DNA of 64,000 nt from Diplosphaera chodatii (GCA_032358165.1 JAALGY010000032.1:1860001-1924000); one strand, 5' to 3'. Counted from the stretch's first letter, positions 33,630-47,395 are shown. Notes: generated by a model not told the origin, from the letters alone. Translations and numbers: made by a program.

Positions 33630-36600
33630 TCAGGCTCCGGCCACAGTCGCGCTGGTCGGCAGGATGCGTAGCCGCATGTTGGGCTCTGCCCCTGCCACCT
33701 CGACGCCCAGCCCGTACTGCCCACTGACAAGCGCCACCTGCTCCTCGATCACGGCGGGCGTGCGCGGCAGCAGTTCGATGGCCTGCTGCCGCGCGAGGAC
33801 AATCTCCTCCACCGCCAGGCGCGCCTCCTCCAGGGCCTCTTTGGTGGACTCTGCCACTGCCTGAAAAACAGCAACGCCAGCAGAAGCTCACACCGTAGGG
33901 GCAGCCGTGCACACGGGTGTATGAACGGCAGCGCAACGCCATGCACAACACCACGGCGCAGCATGCAGCGGGAGGTGCACCTGTGACACGACCGCGCCGT
34001 CGGCGCGCTGCCGGCCGTCGTCCGCCTGCGGGCCGCTGAGCAGCGCGCCGCCGGCGGAGGGGTCGATGCCCAGCAGCGTGCGCAGCGCCCGCACCAGATT
34101 GGCCCGCCCACCGCTCTTCACCACGAACACCGGGATGCCCTCCTGCTTCGCGACTGTGCGCACCCAGTCGCCCTGCGCGCCAGCAGCAAGCCAGTCACAG
34201 GCACTCCACACTGAGCAGGCTTAAAGCCGTCAGAGCCCTGGCACCGGCAGACTATATGCTGCGCACCTGCTTGACCTTCGAGCGCAGCGCCAGGATCGCA
34301 TCGGCGTCGTGTATCCGCTCCGTCAGCCACAGCGCCTCCCCCAGCTTCATGGCGTCGACCGCCGCAGCGACGGCATGCTCGTCGAGTCCGTAGCTGTACA
34401 GGTGCAGTGCGTCCTGCGCTGGAGCTGCCGCCGGGCTGCTGGCACCGCTGCCGCTGAAGGCCGCGCTTGCCAGGCTGCTGCTGCTGGTCGCTGTGGACAC
34501 CAGGGCGTCTGGCGGCAGCGCCCAGGGCCTTTGTAGCTGCTGCGGTGGCTGCTGCAGCTGCCGCTGTGGCGCATCCGGCAGGCTCCATGGCCTGTAAGCT
34601 GACGACATGACTGGCTGCAGGGGAGTTGCATGCGACGCGCGCCTCATCAGCTAGGACACACTGGTAGCCCTCGTCAACCTTACATTGGGCTGGACACAAG
34701 ACCGTGGCAACCATATACCTTTCGGTTGCGGGCTGGCCGGCGCTGGGCAGGTCGTCTTCGGCATCAGGCACCACGACCACCTTGCCTGAAGCATCGAAGG
34801 TGCGCAGCTCGTCCCCTGCCTCCTGATTCAGCAGCAGATGGTCCACGGCGGCAGCGACATCACGATGCACCCGCCAATGCGTTCTGTCCACCATCTCCAC
34901 CTGCAGGCGTACAAACAACACACCTGATGGACTGCAGGTACACTTCAACATGCAATGTGCTGTTCGGAAGCACCCTCTCCTGCACACACTTGGCTTCTTT
35001 AAGGTCGGCTGCTTGATGCAGCCAGCAAGCTCACCGCCACATCAAAAGTCGGCGGCCCGGCCCTCTCGAGGATACTCTTTTGCACGCCCCGCCGGCGGGC
35101 CTCCTCATCCCCCAGCGTCACAGACTCGATACCGCCAAGGAGGCCCGACAGCGTTGGATTCTTTATCAGGTTCTCGAGCTCGGAGCCTGTGGTGCACCAT
35201 GGCAACAGGAACCGCATCTTGAAAGGCATTCTGGAAAAGTTGACTCAGTGCAAAAGCCAATGATCAATGGGTCGCACCATGGGCTGTGGCAATCAGCTGC
35301 ACCCCTCGCTGGGCGATGGTCCTGGCAGCATCTGCCTCCTCAGCAGTGCCTGTACACACAAACACGAACGTTTCAATCTTCTCGTGGCGCATGTGGTGCC
35401 GTGTAGGTCTTGCGGGCCATAATTTATTTACTTGCATGAACAGATATGCTATTCACCTATCTCATCGATTATGAGGACTTCGGGGGTGTGATTTTCCTGC
35501 AAATTGCAAACAACGCCAGTGAACCATAACCGAACTGACGCAAGTGATGCTAAGGTAACTATAAGCACCAGGAACACTCACCACTGCCTCTATCATGACA
35601 CGGTGCTGCTCCACGGTATGGGGAACCTACGCAGCAGGTGCTTTCGTGTGAGTACATGGCCATCCACATCACTGGAAACGCAGCACCGGCATTGGACGCG
35701 CTCCTCACTGACAGCAGCTGACTGCCGTTGCCACCTGCATCCGCCGTGCGGTTGTAATGCTAGGGTGCGGGATGTCGCCATCACCGCCAATCTCATTGCT
35801 GGTGTCCACGATGATGACTCTCTTGAGGCACTCGCTAGCTAGGATGCGGGCACAGTCTCGGAGGGATGTGCCTGCACATGGCAGGTATGACAATATGGCA
35901 CAATGCAGGATGCACTCAAAGCGGGAGTGGGGCAGGGACTTGGCCCTACTGGCCCCACAAAGGCTTACTCTTGCCAACCCCAGGCCGCCCTGCATTACAT
36001 TGCACGCATGGCTTACATCGATTGCATTCGCACAACGCACGGTGATGTAGCTTCAGCCCCTGCAACACTCAATCTGACACACACCAACGTACCAAGTAGG
36101 AGCACCGAGCACCCAGCGCGCACAACATCCGCTGCAAGGTTTGCACTACCAGTGATGGCGCGGCCCACTCGAAGTGTTAAGCCAAAGATCTTGCCATCTC
36201 TGCAGGAACTCCAAGTGAAACGGGTACTCCATCTCGTCACTGACTGTGCAGCATGGGTCACGACCAAGCAAGCGACGCTTTGCAGCATGTCATCCTTAGG
36301 ACGCACCTGTTGCGCAAGCAGCTGATGCGATGAAGTGTTCGGTCAATGCCAGCCCTATTGTCATCACCAAAGTCACTCACCTGTTCACACGACATGTACG
36401 CCTACACTTGTTTCTGATCTCCGTGCAAGCCTTGTTCCAGTGCATGTGCGCCAAAGAAGGCAGCCTCGGGCAACAGGAAGTCTTACCTTTGACACCGCTG
36501 TCTCGATGTCTTCCTCTGACACCTTGTCTACAGACAGGGCCACGTACGACTGGGGAAACCGTGCGACAGGCTGACGGCCAAGGTCAAGAACAATCTCGAT

Positions 36601-36972
36601 CAGGTCGTGAAGATGCGGCTGCCGCTGCAGCGCTGCCTGGAAATGCGGCGGTAGCAGCTCAATCAGCCGTTGCAGCTCGTCAAAGTTGCATGCCTGCTGT
36701 ACCGCTGCGGCGACTGCTGCCGCAGTGTCTGACTGCCGTTTCTGTCGAGCTGCTGCAATGCATGAGCGGCGGGGACGCTGCGGCATAGCTGCTGTGCATC
36801 GCTGTTGGCGCTTATAAAGCGCTTCTATATGGCTGCACCAGCATGCATGTCTCTGAAACCAGGCATGTCGTGCTCGTCCAAACTGTGACAATGCCGGCAA
36901 AGGGCTGCCACTGACCAGTGCAGGGCATGGCGCAGAAGCAGGATTGGTGTTGGCAGTGACCCCCATTGTCAT
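33630..36972 (-). CDS. Ycf45-like P-loop ATPase (plant R3H-associated AAA/SpoIIIAA-like family)
   Basis: Matches the plant At1g73170 family, probably in the plastid. ATG 36972 gives a Ser/Ala/Arg-rich leader that looks like a transit peptide; ATG 36786 (MPQRPRRS) is the alternative start. The body reads [40 protein letters not shown] and [11 protein letters not shown], then [20 protein letters not shown]. The Walker A loop GRPGVGKS is on a 21-nt exon at 35969-35989. Next come [53 protein letters not shown] (Walker B) and [17 protein letters not shown]. The distal half gives [40 protein letters not shown], the segment [35 protein letters not shown] and [20 protein letters not shown], ending [11 protein letters not shown] at 33630. 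The biochemical role of the family is not settled. Confidence 0.85.
35969..35989 (-). other. 21-nt microexon encoding the Walker A loop of the Ycf45-like ATPase
   Basis: On the minus strand it follows an acceptor ATGCAG and is followed by donor GTAAGC. Entered in phase 1 from the exon ending SVLLLG and left in phase 1 to the exon starting [10 protein letters not shown], it supplies RPGVGKS of GRPGVGKS. The phases agree on both sides. Confidence 0.88.
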
Positions 36973-37485
36973 TACAGGATACTCACAGGTGTGACATGGC
37001 AGTAAGCAAAGTGGACAACTGCCGAACTTCACGAGGTGTCGATTACAAACTTTGAAGAGAAGCACGTCTGCAAGCATGATGACAGTACACATCTCGTGCA
37101 CACGTGCTCCCTGTCTGATGATGTCATGATGAGCTCGCAATCAGGAGTAGGTGGACGATGCACAACAAGAGGACAAGCAGGCAGCGCATGAGAGTGCAAC
37201 GTTCGTCGCGTGGCTGTGTGACCCCGCCTCGCATTCTGGATGAAGTGCAGGGTACAATGCTTTCTTGTTGGGTGGCACCATTCCGAAATCACAACACTTT
37301 GGTGAAAGCCACATGCCACCGCCATTCCAGATGGCGGTGGCATGTACCTAGTACACAGCCTGCCGCACGCTGCGTTCTGGTGCATGCCATGTGCACCAAA
37401 AACGTAATAACGTAATATTCTGCAAGCTTTTTAACAAACAACTTAGTCATGGCGATCCGCTGCCATGGGCCTGGCTGGCATCATG
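36973..37485. other. Intergenic, 5'-nucleotidase 3' end to Ycf45-like 5' end
   Basis: Stretch of 513 bases between two - strand genes. It contains a perfect 15-bp inverted repeat (37311-37345) and otherwise no recognisable element. The reading frame upstream of ATG 36972 is open but lacks recognisable homology. Confidence 0.5.
37311..37345. repeat. Perfect 15-bp inverted repeat (hairpin, 5-nt loop)
   Basis: Arms ACATGCCACCGCCAT (37311-37325) and its exact reverse complement (37331-37345) flank the loop TCCAG. It lies about 140 nt past the stop of the nucleotidase gene and about 340 nt before the start of the Ycf45-like gene. It could form a strong RNA or DNA hairpin in a 3' UTR or promoter. 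Confidence 0.9.
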
Positions 37486-40400
37486 TCATCTGTGCAGCGA
37501 CTTGCTGCTGTTGTCAGACGCATGGCCATTGGCAGCCGCGACTGGGTCCAGCGAGCTAGCCAGCGGCTGGCTTTTTCTGGTTGCGCTGTTGGAGCTGCGG
37601 TCGTGTGCCAGGGTCTGGCTCGGCGACCGAAAGTACATGTAGCTCTGCACGCCAAGTGAAGACCAGTTGCAACACCGTGAGGTAAGCTGGCCCCAGCAGA
37701 TGCAGAGGCGATGTGCCAAGGCTGTCCTGACTCTAGCAATCCAACAGTTAGTAATGCCCCTCACCGTGTAGCGCAGGAAGTTGCTGACCCTGGAGGTGTA
37801 GATGTCAGCGTACTTCTCAATCTGCCGGGTGAACTGGGACTTGTCATTGAGCCCCGCGCGGCTGAGGTAGCCCCACCGCTCGCTGAAGTGCATGCCGTCC
37901 TGCTCTAGCATCGGGCCTGCAACGTCATGGATAGTGTGGCATCAGTGCCAAGACGCAACACTGCCCGGGAAATCATTGCAAACGGACTTGGGCAACCTTG
38001 CACAGACACAGTTTACCGATGATCTGGTCCAAGTGGTCAGAAAGCACCAGCAGCTGCGCCAGCGTCGTGTTGATCTTGCTGCGACTGATGCCGGCTGGCA
38101 TGCCCTCATATGCCGCCCGTTGCCTGATCAGCCTAGTCGGAGCGCAGCACATAGACCTCAGCCGCTGCTGATGACTGCATCTAGATGATGCAGTGCACGC
38201 CGATTGGACCATGGCCCACATGCGGGTAGGACAAGTGTCGGTTGGAGGTGTGCACACCGCAGCTGGTTCAGGAGATCCCCGACAATCTCCTTCTTGTTCA
38301 TGAGCTCCTTCAGCGCATCGCGGTGGGGACGCCCCAGCGTGAGCGCCCGCACCTGGCCACCCATCAGAGCACCTGATATTGCTCGTGCTCCAGGAGGTGG
38401 CATGCACCGTACCTCTGGCAACAAGCAGCATCCCAGCCACTGCGGCTGCGCTTCAAGCAGTTCAACGACACCTCTTCCTCCAGCTCGCGCACGATGAGCG
38501 CTGTGCGCCACCTGAAGTTGATCTTTGCGAGGGCTGCAGCATCGGGAGTCGCTTGTCAGCAGCTTAGGGGAGCTGGTACCCGCAACATAGCCAGGTGTAG
38601 ACGAGTCGTGGCAAGCTTGGCGCTTGGCAATCTGACCTGCATCGGTGTATATGTGGTCGCCAACATACAGGACGTCATCGCCTTCCACGCCAAGGGCCTT
38701 CTCCACCATCTTGGCCGACCCGCCGCAATACAGCCCGCCCTGTGTGGAGGCTTACAAGAGCATCAGGAGGCTGGGCGCCAACGTGAGCCGGAGCTTGGCA
38801 CGAGACCAAAAGAAGACTATGTTGCTCAAGCTAGCGGGCACCTTGCGGGCATTGAAGCATGGCCGCATCAGGCCGTCTTGCGTGACAATCTCAAACAAGC
38901 TCATACTTGGGTGATTGAAAAATTCTGGCTTGCGTGCCTGAATGATCACCTGCAGGCAAGAGGTGGCACACAATGAGCAGCAGGGAGCAGCTGTTGTGTT
39001 TCATGGTGATTGCAACAACCGAAGGCTTCGCCTGCACAGCCGTACCATGTCAAACAAATCCCGCCATGTCTTCCCATCTGGCAAATACTCATCGTATGCA
39101 AAGGACATCATCTTGTTAGTGTATCCGAAGTCGCTGTTGGTGATGAGCATGAGGATCTTGCCCTGCAAGTGCAACACAGCAAAGGATGTGACAGTCAGGC
39201 AGTGCTGCAAGCATTCCCAATGTCAGAGCGCCTGTCTGCGGGCGGCCACATGGCGCTCACCGCCTCGCGCTGGTCCAGCAGCGTGCGGGCCATGGCGGGA
39301 TCCTTCTCCACATACTTGGCCGGGTCCTGGATGATCTCGGCCTGCCACAGCACACAACCATGTCCCTGGCCTGGCTGCTGTCGATGCAGTGCCCAAGGTG
39401 CAATCAGTCCGGCGGTGACCTTCAGCTTGCCCTCCACATGCGTGCGGAAGAGGGCCTTGGCCACCAGCGCATGCAGCGCAGGGTAGGTTGGAGCTACACC
39501 CGGCCCCAGACTTGCGCCCTGATCCAGTCTCTCTACCATCTGCACCAGCGCAGGGACGTGCTGTTCACTGCTGACAAATGTTGGCGCATGTCTTGTGGAC
39601 GAGCGATGCATGACACAAGCACACGAGCACACAAGCACATCCATGCTGATGCAGCCCAGCAAAAGCGAAGACATGTACATGTGTACGCACCTGCATGTAC
39701 ATGACTGCTTCTGAAACGGAAAAAAGCGTGTTCAGGAACTGCCACCGGCTCTCGTTCCTCAGGTTGACGAGGTCGCGCCCGTATGTTTGACGTATCTCAG
39801 CCCAAGACAACATCCGGGTGCCATGCATGGCTCGCTTCACAAACCTAGGGCAAAGGTGATCCAGTTTTGTGTTGGCACACGTGCTGGCAACATCATGCAT
39901 GGAAACTTTCTAGGGCTGCAGACAGCGCCGCGGTTGAAACACCAGCTGGAGCGCACCCAAAACGATCGGCCTTGCACAAGTTGCCCAGCTCCTTATCAAC
40001 AATCAGACCCCTGCGCGCAAAGGATGTTATTTCACTGTCAGCTTGCTCACCAGACCCATAGCGCGTGCACAGCCTTGCACCAACAACTCGCATTTGAGTG
40101 ACTGACCAACGAGCTACCTGATGACCAACTCCGGATCAAACTCAAGACCATCAACATCACACCCTGCCTCTCTCAAGGATTCCAAGCCATACCTGTGGTC
40201 ATGATGTTCAGACATGACGTGGTCTGGGGTCAGTCATTTTGCGACCAGGGCAGCATCACCAGCAGGCAGACACATCCAGCAGCTGATGCTGCCAACGCAC
40301 TGGTATGCCTTGCCTTCCCAAGCATTAACATCATAGTGAATACATGTGTAATCCTGTGGTAGAATCCGGCAGGGTACTCTGGATGATACAGTGGTCGTGA

Positions 40401-41297
40401 GCTCACATACAGCATGCATTGCACACAGGTGCGCATGCATTGGTATCATGAATATGTCTGATCCTCACCATGTCATAGCCTGCGTGTCATCACACTCCGG
40501 CTAGTCAAGCAGCAGCCAGTCACCAATTGTAATGCTACTGTGTGCACACAGACAATGCAGCAGCACCTATAGCTTGAATAGCCCGAAGATTCAATGTGCG
40601 GCTGCAGAAGATTGCCCGCTCTGGATGCCCCTCTGGATACTGGGAGGATGCGATGCCGATCTCATCAAGCATTGCCTGCACAGCAGTACGGCTGGCCTGC
40701 CTCTGCTGTGATTGACTTGATGCTCGACATGTGTCAGACTGCTGCATATATTTAGGTGTGCATGCACCCATGAGAGCTAAGCTGCAGTGCACCACCTTTG
40801 TGGCTTGACGCAGCTCGCTGACTGGCATGTCAACAATATCCTCCACAGATGTCAGCCCCAGCACGTTGCCTATGCTATGGTCCTGCTCTCGGCCGACGAG
40901 GTGCAGGTTGCCAGTCGTGCTCTCGCCCAGGAAATCCACCTTTGTGTGCAGGGACCGCGCACATTATGGTTCGCACACCAGGCGGAGTCAGTGGAAGCTG
41001 GCAATCAACGTGAGCATACATCAGATCGTCATCTGCACGCACCTCAGCGTCATCATCGTCAATCTCTTTCATCTTGAGTCCCTGGTGTGTGCTGTATTCG
41101 TACACAGCCCGAGACTCACTACCAGTTGACCGCCGGGCACCATCCTCTACTGGCTCGAATCCAGGGCGCGACTCCATCGAGCGCACAGTCAGCCGTGACA
41201 GGCTTCGGGCTCGCTGCATCGAGTCGTGACCCAGCACTGGCTGGGCTGGGTGGATCAGCTGGCCCACTGCCCGCATTCGCATGGCGGCGCTGAGCAT
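37486..41297 (-). CDS. HAD-superfamily 5'-nucleotidase, cytosolic purine (IMP/GMP) NT5C2-like
   Basis: ATG 41297 starts a basic leader MLSAAMRMRAVGQLIHPAQP, possibly a transit peptide. Downstream exons give VDFLGESTTGNLHLVGREQD, LTSVEDIVDMPVSELRQATK, HPERAIFCSRTLNLRAIQAI, then the catalytic motif GYDMDYTCIHYDVNAWEGKA, where G-Y-D-M comes from an 11-nt exon (40469-40479). Further on come ARKPEFFNHPSMSLFEIVTQ, GKILMLITNSDFGYTNKMMS (HAD motif II), YDEYLPDGKTWRDLFDMV, GVEGDDVLYVGDHIYTDAGQ (HAD motif IV) and WGYLSRAGLNDKSQFTRQIE with KYADIYTSRVSNFLRYT. The last exon reads MYFRSPSQTLAHDRSSNSAT and ends at 37486. The family hydrolyses IMP and GMP and is conserved in plants. Order and length match the plant proteins. 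Some middle exon edges are uncertain. Confidence 0.85.
40469..40479 (-). other. 11-nt microexon encoding the catalytic Asp of the 5'-nucleotidase
   Basis: On the minus strand the exon sits between acceptor CGCAG and donor GTGAGG. It completes a Gly codon, then codes Tyr-Asp-Met; the next exon begins GAT TAC ACA at 40353. Flanking introns are 87 nt (40480-40566) and 115 nt (40354-40468). The joined product has the HAD motif I D-x-D-x-T. Confidence 0.85.
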
Positions 41298-42083
41298 GAT
41301 GACAGCACAAGTGCCACACTCGAGACTACAACATGTTGGCGGTAATCGCGGTGTGCATCATGCCTCAAGTGCAGCTACATGTGGTCTTTGAGCGATGTTG
41401 AGACATGACTCCCATGCCGTCTGCAGATTCTTATGATAGGTTCAGGTGATCTGCTGCTAGGTGTTTTCAATCTTCAACGATCAATAGAAAGCCGCGAGGG
41501 GCGCGCAGCATAGTGATACTCAACATACCCGCATACCCATCCGTGAGGCCGGCCCAATGTCCTATGCGAAACTTGCATATGCAATCGCTGGACCAGCAGC
41601 GTTGCAGCAAGCTGGCATCTTGCTGAGCTGGCACTCAGCTTCGTTACCAACTGCAAAATGCAACCATTCGACACATGACACTTGCTTTGTCGCTGTTGCG
41701 ATTGCATATACGGCATCGCACCCTACCCTCTTGGTGCATGCGGCGGTCATCAGCTGTTGTTCCTGCTGGCTCGGGTGGTGATCATCATTGTCCTTTGCGA
41801 AGAGTCGTCCACGGGCACCAACTCATCGTCGCGTAGCAAGGTGTTGCATGAGCTGTGCCACAGTCCGATCCGCTTGGGGGCGGTAGCTCACTCTTGCTGA
41901 GTCGCTCCGCACTGTCTGGCCCCACCGCTGGCGTGCGGCAGAACGAGCATCGTGCGCCACCTGTGTTCCGACAGGTGCGTCAAGAGCTTGTGGTGAAGTG
42001 CTCAGCGACGTCACAGACCCTGGTTGATCTGCTGCTACCAAGCTGTGAGAGTAGCTGACTGCGCCCAGTATTGCGCAGGCGCA
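41298..42083. other. Divergent intergenic region, 5'-nucleotidase and ORMDL
   Basis: Stretch of 786 bases between genes reading away from each other, expected to hold both promoters. The ORMDL frame is open for about 20 codons before ATG 42084, without family similarity. No TATA box or RNA gene was recognised. Confidence 0.4.
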
Positions 42084-42587
42084 ATGGTGCTGGCATCGGA
42101 CATTCATGGCCAGCCCATTGTTGGGCGGCAGACCTCGGTATCGCAGATGCAGACAGCAGGTATCAACAAGAACACCAGCTGGCTCAGCTCTACGGGCGCC
42201 TGGGCCTTCTACGCCGGGCTCGTCATATTCGGCTGGCTGGTGCTGTCGCTCTTCATGGACGGCGGGTTTGCGTGGACGTGGATCCATATTATTCACGGCA
42301 TCGTCACCTTCTACCTGCTACACTGGATGAAGGGCTCTCCAATTGACGCCGACCAGGGCAAGTATGACAAGCTGACGTTCTGGGAGCAGTTTGATGACGG
42401 CATGCAGAACACAGCCACCCGCAAGTTCTTCACGGTGGTGCCGATTGTGACATTCCTACTGGCAACGCATGGGTCGGACTACCGGCGGCAGCCGCTGTTC
42501 CTCAACCTCGTCGTCATGGTGGTGCTAGTGGTGTCCAAGATCCCAGCGCTGCACAAGGTTAGAATCTTCGGCGTAAATGCACAGTGA
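42084..42587 (+). CDS. ORMDL: ORMDL / ORM family regulator of serine palmitoyltransferase
   Basis: Intronless 167-residue protein of the ER membrane that represses the first step of sphingolipid synthesis. The chosen ATG 42084 gives MVLASDIHGQPIVGRQTSVS, then the family block INKNTSWLSSTGAWAFYAGL. Four hydrophobic segments are visible: FYAGLVIFGWLVLSLFM, WTWIHIIHGIVTFYLL, FFTVVPIVTFLLATHG and LFLNLVVMVVLVVSKIP. The signature loops HWMKGSPIDADQGKYDKLTF and WEQFDDGMQNTATRKF lie between them, and the protein ends LHKVRIFGVNAQ, as in plant ORMs. The N-terminus is a little longer than the plant version. It is the only clearly intronless gene in the window. Confidence 0.93.
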   Translation: MVLASDIHGQPIVGRQTSVSQMQTAGINKNTSWLSSTGAWAFYAGLVIFGWLVLSLFMDGGFAWTWIHIIHGIVTFYLLHWMKGSPIDADQGKYDKLTFWEQFDDGMQNTATRKFFTVVPIVTFLLATHGSDYRRQPLFLNLVVMVVLVVSKIPALHKVRIFGVNAQ

Positions 42588-42955
42588 GGTTCTGAGTTGC
42601 GGTTTGCGGACAGTCAGCCGTCATACACAATTTTGATTACAAGGCCAGACCGCAGGGTGGGCGACAGTGGTAGCACTGAACATGCCCTTGAAGGGTCGAT
42701 GCGAATCACGTTGCCGAGCCTTTGCAGACAGCAGCCCTATGCCCCTCCGGTTGCCCAGCATCTGCTAAAACAGTCGTCACATTCTTATACATCACACGCA
42801 AGAAGCGTCTGGGACAAATACCCAGAGTACTTTGCATGGGCAGTTCCCAGCACGAAACTGCTCACCGTTCGTCTGACGCCCTGACGTGAGTGCAAATCGC
42901 ACATGCAACGGCTCTGTGTGAGTTCTAGTACGTGGTTGATCCATCCGAAGCCAGG
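42588..42955. other. Intergenic, ORMDL to GAPDH
   Basis: Stretch of 368 bases holding the ORMDL 3' end and the GAPDH promoter. An open frame over most of it begins and ends without homology. No regulatory motif was recognised. Confidence 0.4.
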
Positions 42956-45229
<2,274 letters not shown>

Positions 45230-45499
45230 ACACATGCTTGCATCTAGCTGGTTGTGCTCTGGCTGTGCTCCTTCGAGCGCCTGGAAACGGTAGGCCTGTG
45301 CTGATATAGCTCCTCGCTGTTGTGTCTAGATGGTTCTGCTTGGCAGTGTTGTGTCATGTGTCGCGGGGCCAACTTCTAAACTGTGACTCCAGAGGTTTAG
45401 GGGCGTCAGAACGTGCGAACTGTACCGATGGCAGTGTATTGCTGTCCAATTGGACCATGCTGCCTTTCTTAGCGTAGCTGGTTTGTTACTTTGCGGGCA

Positions 45500-45504
45500 T
45501 GTAA
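45500..45504 (+). terminator. TGTAA polyadenylation-type signal, candidate for GAPDH
   Basis: The only TGTAA on the + strand between the GAPDH stop and the VPS25 stop, 271 nt after the GAPDH stop. The assignment is inferred. Confidence 0.35.
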
Positions 45505-45514
45505 CCACTGTACA

Positions 45515-45526
45515 GTACTATAGTAC
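45515..45526. repeat. 12-bp palindrome GTACTATAGTAC
   Basis: Perfect palindrome in the GAPDH/VPS25 convergent region. It may be a chance feature of a locally AT-rich 3' region. Confidence 0.8.
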
Positions 45527-45574
45527 AAATAAGGTGGCCAGGGTCTTGGCACCAGGGTCTTGAACATATGCAAG

Positions 45575-46684
45575 CTACCGACTCAGAAACTTCACACCCT
45601 CCTCGCCTGGGGTTGCTCCCTTGAACAACCTGCAAGAGTACAGTTGGACTTCAAGATAATGCGACGCGGACACATGTGTTGACACCCCATGTTGACAACA
45701 AATTTGCACAGGGGTGGCCAGGATCTGTTGTGTCACACCTGGCCAATCCCCTGCTCTCCAGAATTTTGAGTGCTGGGACTATGATCTCCCGCGGCAGTCC
45801 CTCCAGTTCTGTCCAAGGGGACCACACTTCAGTCTGCCAGTGGCTGCTTGCCCACCAGCAGCTACGCTTATCAGCAGGTGATCGAAGTGTGCCCACCTGT
45901 GCTCTCAACATCATCACCAGTGGATAAGTCCTCAACCGTGAGGACGCTGTCATTGAGGCCAAAACCAGATGCCCAGCTGTAAATCGTGTCTGCCCATTCT
46001 GCGTGCGTCTTCCATAAGATCATGGCACGGCCTTTGCCCTTGTCGAGCCATGCTGCACGCCCTGCACAAGTGAAGCGGTCGTGTCTACACAATCGATGTG
46101 CCTTGTGTGCACCTTGACGCAAGCTGAGGCAACACATGTGCCACTGTGCTGGCAACCAGTTACCCTGAGCAACAAGCTCGTCGAGGAAGAAGGTTCTGCC
46201 CTCTCGACTCAGACGCCCTGCATTGGCAAACGCCGAAGTTTCGAATACGTGCGTACCGCGAAGTACGCTGGAACGCAATTGTTGGTTGCTCTGAACTGCA
46301 GTCTGGGCGCACTGTCGATGCTTCTGTTGACGAAGAGGGGCTCGTCGTCCTCTGCAGCTGCAGACAAGATGTACACCTGCAGATCCAATATGCAGCCAAC
46401 TCTCACCACCGTGAGTCAAGCAACAGATCGTTGTGTGTTCCCATGCCCGGCAAAGTGTTGCACCTTGCACGTCCGGCAGTATTGCAATATTAGCGCCTGC
46501 CACAGGTTCGACTGCTTATCCCTGGTCTCTTGGACCGGTTGCAGCCTGCAGCATGTGCAGTGTGCACATCAGAGGTGCGTTTGCACTGTAGCCAGCAGCA
46601 AGTGGATGGTCAGGCGGATGCGCTGTATGCAGCGCACGTGAAGTAGGGCGGATAGTTGAAAAAGTACGGGAAATCAAATCCCAT
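45575..46684 (-). CDS. VPS25: ESCRT-II subunit VPS25
   Basis: ESCRT-II component for endosomal sorting that recruits ESCRT-III. Exon 1 (46684 down to 46638) reads MGFDFPYFFNYPPYFT, the conserved N-terminus. After a phase 2 intron comes LQPVQETRDKQSNLWQALIL, again canonical. A following exon gives HVFETSAFANAGRLSREGRT and FFLDELVAQ, then AAWLDKGKGRAMILWKTHAE with WADTIYSWASGFGLNDSVLT and VEDLSTGDDVEST. The next exon reads TELEGLPREIIVPALKILES and RGLA, and the last joins in phase 2 to LFKGATPGEEGVKFLSR, ending at the TAG complementary to 45575-45577. The two winged-helix domains are both covered. Short exons made this gene almost invisible as long open frames. It is head to head with the DNMT1 gene. 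Confidence 0.87.
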
Positions 46685-47395
46685 GCCCCAGAAGTGGCAA
46701 CTGACCAGTTAATGGGCTCTGTGCATCAAGTAGGGTCCGCGCAGCGATTGAGGTGTGGCGCTGACAGAGTATTTGTTTCCTCGAATATTGTGTTTCGCAG
46801 GTATCGTGCGAGTGATCGTATGACAGCAATACTCACTCCATTTCAATCGAGGTTGCAGGAATGTGAATATGTCACATAGCATCACAGTCAGTCGTGCACG
46901 GGCTCAGGGCCTTTCTTGCCACCGCGATCAGCGACGCTGGCATCGGGGATCGGGCGCCTTTTGAGTAGCGGCCCTGGCACAGGGGGCGAATTTCAAAGTT
47001 TAGCGCTGGCATCGTTGCATAGTTGATCAGCGGCTGCAACCCTGCAAATTACTATGTTGATGATATTGACATGTCAACTGGCTGCAACAGTAGAAGCGCG
47101 GCTTGTCCCGCGAATCACAAGCATGCAAAGTGCTGCAAAATTTTGAATGACTTACAGCTGATCATGAGTGCATCGATTTGAAAGGCCAAACAATCTAGCA
47201 GCATCTGACCACGGGTGCGCTTCTGAGCAGCAGTATCAACATCCTGACACCGCTCAATGATTTTTACAATGCAGGTTATACCAGGCGGCACCATCGATGC
47301 AGTGGTGAACCTGCTTGCAGGTTCAAACGACCTAGTGACAGCGGTAGTGTGGTGCAGCCTCAGTTTGGCGTATCTTGTGCGTCACCAGACTGATC
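46685..47395. other. Divergent promoter region, VPS25 and DNMT1
   Basis: Stretch of 711 bases separating two divergently read genes, so it should hold both promoters. It is locally more AT-rich than the genes. No TATA box, RNA gene or exon was recognised. Confidence 0.45.

Larger units (their letters stand above)
45230..45574. other. Convergent 3' intergenic region, GAPDH and VPS25
   Basis: Stretch of 345 bases between converging genes. It contains a TGTAA element (45500-45504), a 12-bp palindrome (45515-45526) and an 11-bp direct repeat CCAGGGTCTTG (45538-45548 and 45552-45562). No coding signal. Confidence 0.6.

Noticed and set aside
42597..42884. A 95-codon open frame between ORMDL and GAPDH
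   Set aside because: It lacks an ATG at its start, shows no homology and lies where the GAPDH promoter is expected.
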